Notes: a model not told the origin generated them from the sequence alone. 64,000 nucleotides of DNA from CAVDWX01 sp963612735 (GCA_963612735.1 CAVDWX010000003.1:1-64000), one strand, 5' to 3'. Shown: positions 36,725 to 46,485, counted from the stretch's first letter. Made by a program: numbers and translations.

Positions 36725-37678
36725 ATGTTTCATAAAATTCTCGAGTTGATTGAAAAGAATGATACAATCGTCATTTTTGGGCACATCAATCCAGATGGAG
36801 ATTGCTACGGAAGCCAAATTGGCTTACGCAATTCTTTAAGATTAGCTTATCCTCATAAAAAGATTTATGCTTCTGGAAGTGGTCTTCCATCTTTTTATAA
36901 CTATATCGGTGAAATGGATCAAGTTCCATTTGAAACAATTAAGCATTGCTTAGCAATTATAGTGGATGGAAATGATTTATCAAGAATGGAAGACGAACGA
37001 TGCTTATACGCAATTGATTTTGCTAAAATTGACCATCATATCGACACCAATTCATTTTCTCAAGGTCCATTTGTGGTGGATACTAATGCTAGTTCAACCT
37101 GTGAATTAATTACTAAATTTATTATTGAATGCCACTTACCTATTGATAAAAGCATCGCTAACGCTTTATATCTAGGGATGTTAACCGATACTGGAAGATT
37201 TCAATTTGTTAATGATTTTGTCGAAGTTTTTCATCTTTCTGCTTATCTATGTGAACATGGAGCGGATCCTAAAACGATTAACTCCATTTTAAACGCTGTG
37301 GATGAAAAATCTTTAAAAGTAAAAGGTTATATCTATACCCACTTCATGAAATCTAAAGGTGGCACGCTATTTATTGTTTTTACTCAAGAAGAATTAAAGG
37401 AACTAGATGTTGACTCTAACTATATTTCTAGTTTAATTAATCTATTAGGTAACGTTAATGGATATCCTTGTTGGGCAACATTTGTCGAAACTCGTGAACA
37501 TCGCCTTAGATGCGAATTTAGAAGTAGTGGGCCAGCAGTTCAACCAATCGCTTTAAAATATGGCGGTGGTGGCCATCTTTTAGCCTCGGGCGCGACCCTT
37601 AAAGAATTCAAGATGGAAACTATACTATCTATAATTAAAGATATTGATGAAGAAATTGCTAATTTTAGAGGAGATTGA
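36725..37678 (+). CDS. DHH/DHHA1 phosphoesterase, NrnA-like oligoribonuclease / pAp phosphatase
   Basis: A 317-aa DHH-family enzyme. The metal motifs are GHINPDGDCYGS (about 20-31), IVDGND, IDHHIDTNSF (the DHH motif) and LTDTGRFQF; the DHHA1 substrate domain ends with KYGGGGHLLASGAT. The family degrades nanoRNA and pAp; a cyclic-dinucleotide phosphodiesterase role is also possible because no GdpP is visible here. The neighbouring CysQ-like gene acts on pAp too. Confidence 0.88.
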   Translation: MFHKILELIEKNDTIVIFGHINPDGDCYGSQIGLRNSLRLAYPHKKIYASGSGLPSFYNYIGEMDQVPFETIKHCLAIIVDGNDLSRMEDERCLYAIDFAKIDHHIDTNSFSQGPFVVDTNASSTCELITKFIIECHLPIDKSIANALYLGMLTDTGRFQFVNDFVEVFHLSAYLCEHGADPKTINSILNAVDEKSLKVKGYIYTHFMKSKGGTLFIVFTQEELKELDVDSNYISSLINLLGNVNGYPCWATFVETREHRLRCEFRSSGPAVQPIALKYGGGGHLLASGATLKEFKMETILSIIKDIDEEIANFRGD

Positions 37679-37682
37679 TTTT

Positions 37683-38462
37683 ATGTGGGAAAAAGAATTA
37701 CAAGCCGCGATTGAAGCTGGATTATTAGCTAAAGATAAAATTATGGAAATATATTCCACTAATTTCGAAGTGGAAATTAAAGATGATAATTCTCCTGTCA
37801 CCCTAGCGGACAAATCAGCGGATAAAATTATTTCTACATACTTAAAAGAAAAATTCCCAACCCATAGTTTTTTAACCGAAGAAAGTGAAGATCATAAAGA
37901 ACGCCTTGCCAATGATTTTGTATGGATTGTTGATCCAGTTGATGGCACTAAAGATTTTGTGGCTAGAGATGGTGGATTTACCACTAATATTGCTCTTGCT
38001 TACAAACATGAAGTTGTCGTTGGAGTAGTCGTAGTTCCTACTACTGGAGAAGTTTATTTTGCGAGTAAAGGAAATGGGTCTTTTCATCAAAAACCTGGTC
38101 AAAAGCCCGTTAAAATTCATGTTAATGATAAATTAGATGATTTAACTTGCCTTACATCTGTCTTTCATTTTAATCAGATTGAAGATGATTTAATTCATAA
38201 ACATAATGATAAAATTAAACATGTCAAAAAACTTGGATCTTCATTAAAACCATGTACCATTGCCGCTGGATTCGCGGAAATCTCTTACCGCATGAGTGCT
38301 GGAACAAAAGAATGGGATACTGCTGCTAGTCAAATCATCGTCGAAGAAGCGGGTGGAGTTTTTGTTGAACCTGATGGAAGCCGCATCACATATAACCGCG
38401 AAGATGTATATAATCGCAAAGGTTATGTGATTGCAAATCGAAAGGAAAATATCTTACTTTAA
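37683..38462 (+). CDS. Inositol monophosphatase-family protein, CysQ-like 3'(2'),5'-bisphosphate nucleotidase
   Basis: The 259-aa protein carries the Mg-binding motifs of the family: EES near residue 65, DPVDGTKDFVARDGGFTTNI near 83, and EWDTAASQIIVEEAGG near 218. The KDF after DGT favours CysQ over inositol monophosphatase. The start at 37683 follows AGAGGAG at 37667-37673; a longer frame would overlap the previous gene. pAp removal would fit its neighbour. Exact substrate is inferred. Confidence 0.85.
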   Translation: MWEKELQAAIEAGLLAKDKIMEIYSTNFEVEIKDDNSPVTLADKSADKIISTYLKEKFPTHSFLTEESEDHKERLANDFVWIVDPVDGTKDFVARDGGFTTNIALAYKHEVVVGVVVVPTTGEVYFASKGNGSFHQKPGQKPVKIHVNDKLDDLTCLTSVFHFNQIEDDLIHKHNDKIKHVKKLGSSLKPCTIAAGFAEISYRMSAGTKEWDTAASQIIVEEAGGVFVEPDGSRITYNREDVYNRKGYVIANRKENILL

Positions 38463-38548
38463 AAAACTTTGGTATTTAATCCTTGCTAATAACTCATAAA
38501 AATTAAATGATTAAAGAAAGCAATCACCTTATTAATTTTTTTAATATC

Positions 38549-39556
38549 TTAATATTCAACAGTTTTTAAAAAAGTAAGAAAACGAGGAAGCGATAGCGTT
38601 AACTGACCAATAGAAACGGCATTAATATATACTCTTTTCATCAGTCTATCTCGATAAACACTATATGTATTCTTTTTATATGTGGTCCTAGCTATGATAT
38701 TTTTTGTCGATTCAACTTCATTTTTAAAAGCAAGAAGAAATTTTTGATCGTTTTTACTTAATTCGTACCAGCATTTTATATAAGCATATTCTTGCAAATA
38801 TTGGTCAACACAATTTAAAACCTCATTATCTATTTTCTTCTTTTTAGTTTCATATAAAACATATCCTAATACTTGATAAGCATATGCATAACCCTTTGTT
38901 AATTTGGCACATTCAAGTGCGTTTTTTTCTTCTAAACCTAGTAAAGAAATATAAGCGTTAGCTATGGCTGAAATGTTTAATGGTTCTAAAGTTATTTTAG
39001 GTGCACGATAAAGAAATGTTAGCGAATCATCATTTTTTAATTTATAAATATTTTCAAATAAACCAGTCATTAATAGATATATAGGGTAATGTTTTCTTAA
39101 TAATAATTGAAAAGTTTGAACGAAAGGCTTTACAAAACTGTTGTTGACTACTTCATCAACACAAATTAATACTTTTTTATTAGCTTTTGATATTTTATTT
39201 AATAATGTTTCTAAAAGAGTAATAACATTTGTGATTGGCTTATCGCCTTTTATAGAAAAGGAGATTCCTTTAAAAGAAAATCCAAATGTTTTTCCCTTAA
39301 TTAGACGATGTAATATACTTGAATCATATAAATTAGAAGCAAATTGATCTAACATATCGTAGGATGGAATTAATTCCAACACTATCCAATTTTTATCTTT
39401 TTCTAAAATATTAGATATAGCTGATAACATGACAGTTTTACCACTCCCTCTTACGCCTGTTATAATATAAACATTCTTTGTTTTTTCATTTTTAAAAGAT
39501 TCTATTATTTCATTAGTTTGTCGATATCTAGATATATAATTTTCTGGCTTTTCGCC
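38549..39556 (-). CDS. AAA-type ATP-binding protein, 5' end lost in assembly gap
   Basis: The open frame continues from 38549 up to the N run, so the first codons are missing. Visible start residues are GEKPENYISRYRQTNEIIES, followed by the P-loop TGVRGSGKTV and Walker B VLICVDEVV. The C-terminal part looks like a winged helix (LSKNDQKFLLAF). This matches the stand-alone archaeal-type AAA ATPases of unknown role. An internal ATG at 39430 would drop the P-loop and cannot be the real start. An AAAGGAG (complement of 39596-39602) beyond the gap is likely the SD. Confidence 0.75.
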   Translation of the reverse strand, partial: GEKPENYISRYRQTNEIIESFKNEKTKNVYIITGVRGSGKTVMLSAISNILEKDKNWIVLELIPSYDMLDQFASNLYDSSILHRLIKGKTFGFSFKGISFSIKGDKPITNVITLLETLLNKISKANKKVLICVDEVVNNSFVKPFVQTFQLLLRKHYPIYLLMTGLFENIYKLKNDDSLTFLYRAPKITLEPLNISAIANAYISLLGLEEKNALECAKLTKGYAYAYQVLGYVLYETKKKKIDNEVLNCVDQYLQEYAYIKCWYELSKNDQKFLLAFKNEVESTKNIIARTTYKKNTYSVYRDRLMKRVYINAVSIGQLTLSLPRFLTFLKTVEY

Positions 39557-39566
39557 NNNNNNNNNN
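39557..39566. other. Scaffold gap (10 N)
   Basis: Ten undetermined bases at the 5' end of the AAA ATPase gene. The sequence beyond it has two copies of a 13-base motif (39567-39579 and 39586-39598) 19 bp apart, so repeat-induced misassembly is likely. Confidence 0.95.
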
Positions 39567-39689
39567 TATTTTTATACTCTAATTTTATTTTTATACTCCT
39601 TTATACTTATCTCAAGTTAAATGTAAAATCCATTGATTACAACGTACTTAAATTAATTACTGATAATTAGAAAATTATAAGGTTTTAAT

Positions 39690-39713
39690 AAAAATGACCC
39701 GAAATACGGATCA
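39690..39713 (-). terminator. Terminator after tRNA-Gln
   Basis: On the minus strand TGATCCG (complement of 39707-39713) pairs with CGGGTCA (complement of 39695-39701), with one G-T pair, and is followed by five T. It ends the nfu-tRNA transcript. Confidence 0.7.
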
Positions 39714-39720
39714 AATATAA

Positions 39721-39794
39721 TGGCTGGGGTACCTGGGATCGAACCAGGGATGTCGGATTCAGAGACCGAAGCCTTACCGCTTGGCGATACCCCA
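39721..39794 (-). tRNA. tRNA-Gln (CTG anticodon)
   Basis: A full cloverleaf reads on the minus strand: acceptor TGGGGTA/TACCCCA, D arm GCCAAGCGGTAAGGC, anticodon loop CTCTGAA with anticodon CTG, T arm CCTGGTTCGATCCCAGG and an encoded CCA end. Position 31-39 is a T-T mismatch in the anticodon stem. It lies seven bases after the NfuA-like gene and may be processed from that transcript. Confidence 0.93.
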
Positions 39795-39801
39795 ATTTTG
39801 A

Positions 39802-40032
39802 TTAGTCCGCTAAACGAACTTCGACAACGCCAGGAACTTCTTCTTGAAGGATGACTTCGACAAGCTGTTTGATATCCGCATCAGCGTACATGCAGTCTTG
39901 GCAAGCCCCATGCATTTTAACATAGACTATTCCATCTTCAAATTTGACGAATTCACAGTCTCCTCCATCTTTTCTTAAGAAATGACGTATTTTATCTAAT
40001 GTTTGGATTATTAATTCTTCAGTGCTGTCCAT
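39802..40032 (-). CDS. NfuA/NifU C-terminal-domain Fe-S carrier
   Basis: A 76-aa NifU-like domain. It has LDKIRHFLRKDGGDCEFVKF and the cluster motif GACQDCMYADADIK, whose CxxC binds a [4Fe-4S] cluster shared by a dimer. It probably passes clusters made by SUF to target proteins. The ATG at 40032 fits the usual NifU domain start. A TTG 36 bases upstream is less likely. It is divergent from the Nudix gene. Confidence 0.87.
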   Translation of the reverse strand: MDSTEELIIQTLDKIRHFLRKDGGDCEFVKFEDGIVYVKMHGACQDCMYADADIKQLVEVILQEEVPGVVEVRLAD

Positions 40033-40098
40033 AAATGTACCGAACAAAAATATATCACAACTATTCAAAATTGTTTAGCATGATGTATATTTAAAAAG

Positions 40099-40557
40099 AT
40101 GAAACCTATTCGTACCGTCCTTATTTATTTAAAAGTTGATAATAAAATTCTCATGCTTTTACGAAACAAAAAAGAGCATGATTATAACGCTAATAAATGG
40201 ATAGGAGTGGGTGGAAAAATTAAAGCTAATGAATCAATTTCTCAAGCGTTATTAAGAGAAACAAAAGAAGAAACTAATCTTCAATTAATTGATTATAAAT
40301 ATCTTGGATTAATCAATTTTATCGATAAAAACTATTTTGAAGAGATGTATTTATTCACTTCCTCATCATTTACTGGAACTTTAAAAGAATGCGATGAAGG
40401 AACGCTTTCTTTTATTGATTTAGATAAATTTGATAGTTTAGATTTATGGGAAGGGGATAGAATATTTCTTCCTTTTGTTGTTAAAGAAGAAGAATTTAAG
40501 AAGTTGACCCTCACTTATGATAACGGAAAACTAATTTCCTCTAAATTAATTAAATAA
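40099..40557 (+). CDS. Nudix hydrolase, MutT-like
   Basis: The 152-aa protein carries a Nudix box, GGKIKANESISQALLRETKE followed by ETN, with Thr in place of the usual Gly near its end. WIGVGGKI before it and LFTSSSFTGTL after it resemble 8-oxo-dGTP diphosphatases of the MTH1/MutT type. A sanitising role on oxidised nucleotides is likely but not certain. The lgt gene starts two bases after its stop. Confidence 0.87.
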   Translation: MKPIRTVLIYLKVDNKILMLLRNKKEHDYNANKWIGVGGKIKANESISQALLRETKEETNLQLIDYKYLGLINFIDKNYFEEMYLFTSSSFTGTLKECDEGTLSFIDLDKFDSLDLWEGDRIFLPFVVKEEEFKKLTLTYDNGKLISSKLIK

Positions 40558-40558
40558 T

Positions 40559-41308
40559 ATGTATCCTCTGATTTTTGGTGCTATCGATTCGTATGTTGTT
40601 ATGCTCGTCCTAGGAGTAGTGGCTTGTCTATTGCTATATTGGTTTTATGCTAAAAAAAGAAATGATGATATTAAACTTCGTCTCGATTTCCTTTTAATTG
40701 GTATTATTGCGATACTGAGTGGCATTGTTTTTGCATGTTTATTTGAAAATTTTTATGAATTGCTTCAAGATCCATCTTCTTATAAATGGACATGGGGTAT
40801 GACCTTTTATGGTGGATTATTTGGAGGAGTTATTGCCTTCTTTTTGCTCTACTTCTTTTATTTTAAAAAGCAATATGGTCCTTATTTACAAAGAGTATTT
40901 ATCATTGCTCCATCTTGTATCACCCTAGCCCACACTTTTGGTCGTATTGGCTGTTTTTTAGCGGGATGCTGTTACGGTAAACAATCGGATGCGTGGTTTG
41001 CTTTAAAATTTGTCACCACTAACACTAAGGTGATACCTACTCAACTATTCGAAGCTATATTTTTAGCAATATTAACCATTCTTTTTATTGTTTTAGCCTT
41101 AAAAGATTTTAAATATAGTTTAGTCATATATTGTCTTAGCTATTCTATTTTTCGATTTATTATTGAATTCTACCGCGATGATCCTCGTGGTGGATTCTTC
41201 TTATCTTTATCACCATCGCAGTGGTGGTGCATTGTTTTATTTTTAATTTCTATTCCATTATTTTTTGTATTACATAATGTTATTTATAAAAAGGAGAAAA
41301 CTATATGA
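40559..41308 (+). CDS. lgt: Prolipoprotein diacylglyceryl transferase (Lgt), divergent
   Basis: Transfers diacylglycerol from phosphatidylglycerol to the lipobox Cys of prelipoproteins. The 249-aa polytopic protein has the Lgt layout, with HTFGRIGCFLAGCCYGK in place of the classical GRxGNFxNxE signature, WGMTFYGGLFGGV before it and RFIIEFYRDDPRGGF near the end. The Cys-rich variant is seen in some Firmicutes. Its presence fits the lipoprotein encoded at 46690. It overlaps the next gene by four bases. Confidence 0.85.
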   Translation: MYPLIFGAIDSYVVMLVLGVVACLLLYWFYAKKRNDDIKLRLDFLLIGIIAILSGIVFACLFENFYELLQDPSSYKWTWGMTFYGGLFGGVIAFFLLYFFYFKKQYGPYLQRVFIIAPSCITLAHTFGRIGCFLAGCCYGKQSDAWFALKFVTTNTKVIPTQLFEAIFLAILTILFIVLALKDFKYSLVIYCLSYSIFRFIIEFYRDDPRGGFFLSLSPSQWWCIVLFLISIPLFFVLHNVIYKKEKTI

Positions 41309-42078
41309 GAGTACGTATCAAAATATTAGATATGTTTTTAATATCTTTATTATTCATCTTTGTTGTCTCAATGCCTTTTGAAAGACTAGTTGGCGATAGA
41401 ATTGATTTACTTTATGGATTAAGAATTGGTTTTTATGCTTTGTATACAGTATATCTATTTTATTTTTTGTCTAAATATAACTTACTAAAGGATTTAACTC
41501 GTTCTACGAATTGGAAAAATATTTTAATTTTGCTTCCCACCTTATTAGTGTGTTTTAATAATTTTATCTTCATTCTCTTTTATCAAAATTATATTTTTGT
41601 TTCCACCTTCAATCGCATTTATATTTACGAATTTGTGTTAACAATATTTACTGCGGTTATCGAAGAAATTATTTTTCGCTACATCATTCATAATCAGCTC
41701 AATATCAAAAATAAATTATTAAAGATTATTACTAGCGCTGGGATATTTGCTTTATTTCATATCTTTAATTTTTTAACTTCGTTTGATTTAAGCGATCTAT
41801 TAATAATTGTCTACGCTTTTGGTTTAGGTATCATCTTAGGCTTCTTTATGGAATATGGTAAAAATACTTTTATTTGTATGGGGTATCATTTTTTATTCAA
41901 TTTTATAAACACTAACTTATATCAATTTGTCTTCATTGGCCTTTATCAAGATATGTACCTAATTTATTTTTTAGTAGCAGGTGCAATTACTATTATCGTT
42001 AGCGTTTATCTTTTGCTCATCTATCTTTTCTATTTCAAAAAGAAAGATGGTGATGATTATTCTTATTGGTATAACTGA
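41305..42078 (+). CDS. CPBP-family intramembrane metalloprotease
   Basis: A 257-aa membrane protein with about seven to eight helices and the Abi/CPBP motifs: EEIIFRYIIH (EExxxR), GIFALFHIFNF (FxxxH) and YHFLFNFIN (HxxxN), which bind zinc in CAAX-type proteases. Roles in the family include prenyl-protein processing and bacteriocin immunity. The substrate here is unknown. Coupled to lgt by overlap. Confidence 0.87.
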   Translation: MRVRIKILDMFLISLLFIFVVSMPFERLVGDRIDLLYGLRIGFYALYTVYLFYFLSKYNLLKDLTRSTNWKNILILLPTLLVCFNNFIFILFYQNYIFVSTFNRIYIYEFVLTIFTAVIEEIIFRYIIHNQLNIKNKLLKIITSAGIFALFHIFNFLTSFDLSDLLIIVYAFGLGIILGFFMEYGKNTFICMGYHFLFNFINTNLYQFVFIGLYQDMYLIYFLVAGAITIIVSVYLLLIYLFYFKKKDGDDYSYWYN

Positions 42079-42100
42079 TCAAATGTTAGATAATTAACGT

Positions 42101-42523
42101 ATGAAAAAGCTCTATTACGAATTTATCAAAGACCTGAAAGTGAATATCATTTGTTTGATATCATCATTATTTTTAGGCGTTACAGTCTTTTTGTTATATT
42201 ATTTTTTAAATGGTCCTCAATTGCTCATTGGTGCCGCAAACGCCGCTTTAATTTCTACAGCGGTTTTAGCCATTTTATTTTTCTTCCCGCTTCTTTCTTA
42301 TTTTGGCACTTTTGATTTCATGTCTTTTGGTTTTTATTCCTTTGGATGGATGTTTGCTCCAAAAGGGACTAGAAAATATAAAGATTTATATTCCTATAGT
42401 CTGGCAAAACAAGAAAAAAGGAAGAATGCACCAAAGACTTTTATTCCCTTTGGTATTTCGTTTACTTTATTTTTAATTGTTTCAATTGTTTTAGAAATCG
42501 TATATATAATTCTTTCTCATTAG
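42101..42523 (+). CDS. Small membrane protein, DUF3899-like
   Basis: 140 aa with membrane helices at about 14-36, 47-68 and 113-138. The middle part, FDFMSFGFYSFGWMFAPKGT followed by YKDLYSYSLAKQEKR, resembles DUF3899 proteins, which have no known function. It follows the CPBP protease after 22 bases. The family call is from pattern memory only. Confidence 0.6.
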   Translation: MKKLYYEFIKDLKVNIICLISSLFLGVTVFLLYYFLNGPQLLIGAANAALISTAVLAILFFFPLLSYFGTFDFMSFGFYSFGWMFAPKGTRKYKDLYSYSLAKQEKRKNAPKTFIPFGISFTLFLIVSIVLEIVYIILSH

Positions 42524-42576
42524 AACTTTATATCGAAATCAAACTAGAACATTACTTCTTTTTAGGAATATTGCTT

Positions 42577-42604
42577 TTGCTTTTATTTATATTAGTAATA
42601 TAAT
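42577..42604 (+). promoter_or_regulatory. Promoter of the subtilase gene
   Basis: A perfect TATAAT (42599-42604) with a weak TTGCTT (42577-42582) 16 bp upstream. A strong AAAGGAGG SD lies at 42632-42639. Confidence 0.5.
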
Positions 42605-42647
42605 TCTTTACACACGATTTAATACGTGGGCAAAGGAGGTTTAATTT

Positions 42648-45600
42648 ATGCGCAAGTTAGGATTATTGCTCATAACCGGTGCCGCTTTAGTTTTAGGACT
42701 TACCGGTGGCACGAAAGGCTTAGACACTTCCAAAGAAGAAAGAGACACTCGTATTATTGTTGAGGTTTCCAATTCTATCAAAGTGAGAGCCGGACAAGGC
42801 AAAGTTGACAAACAAGACCTTGTCATTAATTCTATTCGACATAATGTAACTTCTAACTTCAGTATTGGAGAACGCTACTCAGCGGTCACTAATGCTTTTG
42901 TGATGAATGTTAATTCAAATTATGTTGATGATATCAAAAATATATCTGGCGTATTGAGCGTTACTGTCGATACTTTTCATACCAGTAGTGCTTTAGATGG
43001 GGAAGTAGTTAATGTTCCATTATCTTCTTCTGCTGTTAGTAGCGAGAACGTTTCCGCTGAAACGATGAATAAGCCAGAAAATAGTAATGAAGGTGAAGGA
43101 GTAGTTATTGCTATTCTTGATACATCTTATTTACTAACTCATGAAACATTTGCTGATTTAGATAGCAGTGTGAATGTTGCTTTGAGCAAAGATAAAGTGA
43201 GTAGCATTGTTAAAGGCAGCTCATTCCATGGACAACCAGACGCCACTCATTCTACCTATTGGAATAACAAAGTTCCTTTCTATTATGATTACGGCGGAGC
43301 CACTAATGTGAGTGGACAACCAGGCAAAGCTGATTATGATGTCTTCTCTGAATTATCTGACCATGGTCAACACGTTGCTTCAACCGCTGCTGGATCTAAA
43401 ATCGATAATTTCTCAGGTATTGCTCCAAAAGCACAACTGCTTTTAATGAAAGTTTTTACTGATTATTATCCAACTGCTGAAGATGCTGCAGCTGGTTATA
43501 CCGCTCGTACTGGAGCTTATGATTCCGTTATTCTTAAAGCGTTTGAAGATGCTGCTTTATTAGGTGCTGATATCGCTAGCTTATCTTTAGGTAGCGATTT
43601 AGGCGATTTTAATAGCGATTCACTATTAATGAAAACTATTGAAAAGCTTCAAAAAGGCGGAATGTTTATCGATTTTGCCGCTGGCAACTCCGGCAAACTT
43701 AACTATTCTAAAGCTGGTAGCTATGCCAACTGGACCACTAATATGACTGAAACTGGTATTCTTTCAGATTATGTTAATAGTGATTACACGATGGGTATTG
43801 CTGCAGGTGTTCCTACCAAAATGTATTATGAAACAGCTGTTATTGTTAATGGCAACACCATTTCATATGAAGATCAAATCACCGATTATAAAACTAGTAG
43901 TGGTGAAGTTACATATACTCCAAATAGATATCTTACTGACATTACAAATGATGGCGCTATTACTCAATTTGGCTGGGTTAAAGTACCTGGTTGGGGTGAA
44001 GCCAAAGACTACAAAGATATCGATGTAAAAGGTAAGATTGCAGTTATCGATCGTGGCGAGACTACTTTCTTAAGTAAAATTACTATCGCCGCAAATAAAG
44101 GCGCTATTGCAGTCTTTATTATCAATAACGATCCTTCTGAAACCGATTTTACTTTTAGAATGGATTTAAGTAACGAAACTCCTTCGGTTCCTGTTTGTTC
44201 TTTACTTTATAGGGATAGAGACACTTTCTTAAAGAGTGGCAATGAAGGAACTTTATCCATTTTAGCGAATACTGAAGCCGAAGCACCAAATGCTTATATG
44301 ATTACTGATTTTAGCAGTGATGGTGCGGCTTATGATTTAAGCTTAAAACCAGAAATTACCGCTCCTGGACAATCCATTAAAGGCGCTGTTTATACCGATA
44401 ATAATGGTGTCATTTATGAAGAAGACGGTAAAACTGTTTCGACCAATCAATATGGTTACTATAGTGGTACATCTATGGCCACTCCTAACTATAGTGGCGC
44501 TCTTGCACTCATTTTAAGTGAACACGTCGATGATGAAGATTATCGAAATAGCCTCAATATGAGAACTATGTCCACAGCGACACTCATGTATGATGAAATT
44601 GAAAAAGATAAAGCTGAATTAACTTCTCCTCGTTTACAAGGTGCTGGTATGGTTAATATTACTAACGCTATCAACACTGAAGTTTATTTAGAAGGCTTTA
44701 ATAAAACTGGAACTGATGGACTTGGAAAAGCAAAAATTCAATTATTTAATAACAGTGATATTGCTAAAGGCGATGTCAAATTATCATTTATTGCCCATAA
44801 TGTTAGCAAATCTAGCAAAACTTATGTTGCAACTACTTATATTTATCGTCCTGAATTAGTAACTCTTAGTGAAGATAATTATCCTCAATATAAAGGTGTT
44901 GAATTTATGTCTGTTCAAGACACTTTAATTGATAAAGTTAGTCAAGAAATTACTGTTCCTAGTGGTGATACTACTATTACATTGAACACTTATTCTTTAT
45001 CCGATACAGTCAAAGCTGAATTAAATTCTAAATTTGAAAATGGCTGCGTCATTGAAGGATTTGTTGTTTTAGAAGAAAAAGATAACGCTGACGCTATCGA
45101 TTTATCCATTCCTTATTTAGGATTCTATGGCGATTATGAAGCTGGTATCCCTGTTGAAGAATTTGACTTCGAACAAGATCCTAATAAGACTTATGCATCA
45201 GATATTCTCAACGATTTATGTTCTGTCGCCGGCAAATCGAGCGCTGATTATACATCTGGTTGGGTGGTTGGCTATGCCGAAAACATGGAAGATGTCAGCA
45301 TTGAAAATTGTTTATTAAATGAAACTAACATCTTCAAACTCAATGGTTATCGTAGCATTGGCACTAATCCATATACTGGTCAAGTTGATCCAAATAATCT
45401 TTATGTTGGAAATAACGGAAAATCCAATATGATGATTATTCAACAAATGGTCTTACGTTCTGTTAAAGATAATAAAATTACCTTAACTAATAAAAAGACT
45501 AATGAAGTTGTCTTAGTGGATCATATGTTCGATTCATTATTTGGCGATAGTGATGCTGCAACTTTCCCACTTTATAAATCTCATGTTTCAACTGACTACA

Positions 45601-46463
45601 TTTCAAGTGGAATCATTGCTCATAGAGCTTATTCAATCATTCCTTTATTCAACCATGAAACTGGTGAATTATATCCTGACGGCGAATATGAAATGAAATT
45701 CGAATATGAATTAGCGGCAGGTGGAACATACACTAAAACTTATACTCTTCATATCGATTCAGTGGCTCCAGAAGTGGAATCATTAGAATCCTTAAATAAC
45801 GGCGAAACAATCCGTGTTCGTTATAACGAAGAAAATTTAGGTTACGCTACCGTTAATGGACGTAAATATGAAGCTGGTAAAGATGATAAAGGCTATTATG
45901 TCGATATTAAAAAGAGCGACATTAGCAATACCAAAATCATGGTTAAAGCCACTGATATGGCATATGGAGTAAGTACCATCTTATTCAATAAAGATGATTT
46001 AAGTTCTGTTGCTCAATCAGATTCCTTAAGCTTACAAAATAATTTAACGATTACCGCTACTGAAAAAACTAGCGCAACTGATTTAGATGTCACGATTTCA
46101 ATTACTAATAAGCAAGGAAAAGAAGTTACTTTATCGAATTACACATTCTTATATAAACTTCCATCTAATGGAACTGTAAGTAATATTACGCTATTCGAAG
46201 TAACTTCAAGTGGTGAGAAAGCTCTTGAATTTACCTATGTGGATGGTTATATCAAATTCACAACTAACGGACATTTCCATGTGAAATGGGAACAAACAGG
46301 TAGTGGTGATTCTTCTGGTTCGACACCTGATAGTGGTTCCTCATCTACTCCAGATAAAAAGAAAGGTGGATGTGGTGGTTCAATCATTGCTACAAGTTCA
46401 ATCATCGCCGCATTATCCTTACTAGGAGTAGGAGTTGTTCTTCTTAAAAAGAAAGAAAAATAA
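42648..46463 (+). CDS. Cell-surface S8 (subtilisin-like) protease, lactocepin/C5a-peptidase type
   Basis: Secreted 1271-aa protease. A signal peptide covers about 1-24 (MRKLGLLLITGAALVLGLTG) and an I9-type propeptide about 35-110. The catalytic triad is Asp158 (AILDTSY), His239 (SDHGQHVAS) and Ser609 (SGTSMATPN). A PA insert lies near 400-560. Long Fn3/Ig-like regions follow. The C terminus has a Ser/Gly linker, KKGGCGGS, a hydrophobic helix and KKKEK, a surface-anchor signal. It is followed by the Opp peptide importer genes, suggesting digestion of host or dietary protein outside the cell and peptide uptake. Confidence 0.92.
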   Translation: MRKLGLLLITGAALVLGLTGGTKGLDTSKEERDTRIIVEVSNSIKVRAGQGKVDKQDLVINSIRHNVTSNFSIGERYSAVTNAFVMNVNSNYVDDIKNISGVLSVTVDTFHTSSALDGEVVNVPLSSSAVSSENVSAETMNKPENSNEGEGVVIAILDTSYLLTHETFADLDSSVNVALSKDKVSSIVKGSSFHGQPDATHSTYWNNKVPFYYDYGGATNVSGQPGKADYDVFSELSDHGQHVASTAAGSKIDNFSGIAPKAQLLLMKVFTDYYPTAEDAAAGYTARTGAYDSVILKAFEDAALLGADIASLSLGSDLGDFNSDSLLMKTIEKLQKGGMFIDFAAGNSGKLNYSKAGSYANWTTNMTETGILSDYVNSDYTMGIAAGVPTKMYYETAVIVNGNTISYEDQITDYKTSSGEVTYTPNRYLTDITNDGAITQFGWVKVPGWGEAKDYKDIDVKGKIAVIDRGETTFLSKITIAANKGAIAVFIINNDPSETDFTFRMDLSNETPSVPVCSLLYRDRDTFLKSGNEGTLSILANTEAEAPNAYMITDFSSDGAAYDLSLKPEITAPGQSIKGAVYTDNNGVIYEEDGKTVSTNQYGYYSGTSMATPNYSGALALILSEHVDDEDYRNSLNMRTMSTATLMYDEIEKDKAELTSPRLQGAGMVNITNAINTEVYLEGFNKTGTDGLGKAKIQLFNNSDIAKGDVKLSFIAHNVSKSSKTYVATTYIYRPELVTLSEDNYPQYKGVEFMSVQDTLIDKVSQEITVPSGDTTITLNTYSLSDTVKAELNSKFENGCVIEGFVVLEEKDNADAIDLSIPYLGFYGDYEAGIPVEEFDFEQDPNKTYASDILNDLCSVAGKSSADYTSGWVVGYAENMEDVSIENCLLNETNIFKLNGYRSIGTNPYTGQVDPNNLYVGNNGKSNMMIIQQMVLRSVKDNKITLTNKKTNEVVLVDHMFDSLFGDSDAATFPLYKSHVSTDYISSGIIAHRAYSIIPLFNHETGELYPDGEYEMKFEYELAAGGTYTKTYTLHIDSVAPEVESLESLNNGETIRVRYNEENLGYATVNGRKYEAGKDDKGYYVDIKKSDISNTKIMVKATDMAYGVSTILFNKDDLSSVAQSDSLSLQNNLTITATEKTSATDLDVTISITNKQGKEVTLSNYTFLYKLPSNGTVSNITLFEVTSSGEKALEFTYVDGYIKFTTNGHFHVKWEQTGSGDSSGSTPDSGSSSTPDKKKGGCGGSIIATSSIIAALSLLGVGVVLLKKKEK

Positions 46464-46485
46464 TTCATAAATATTCTATTAAGTT

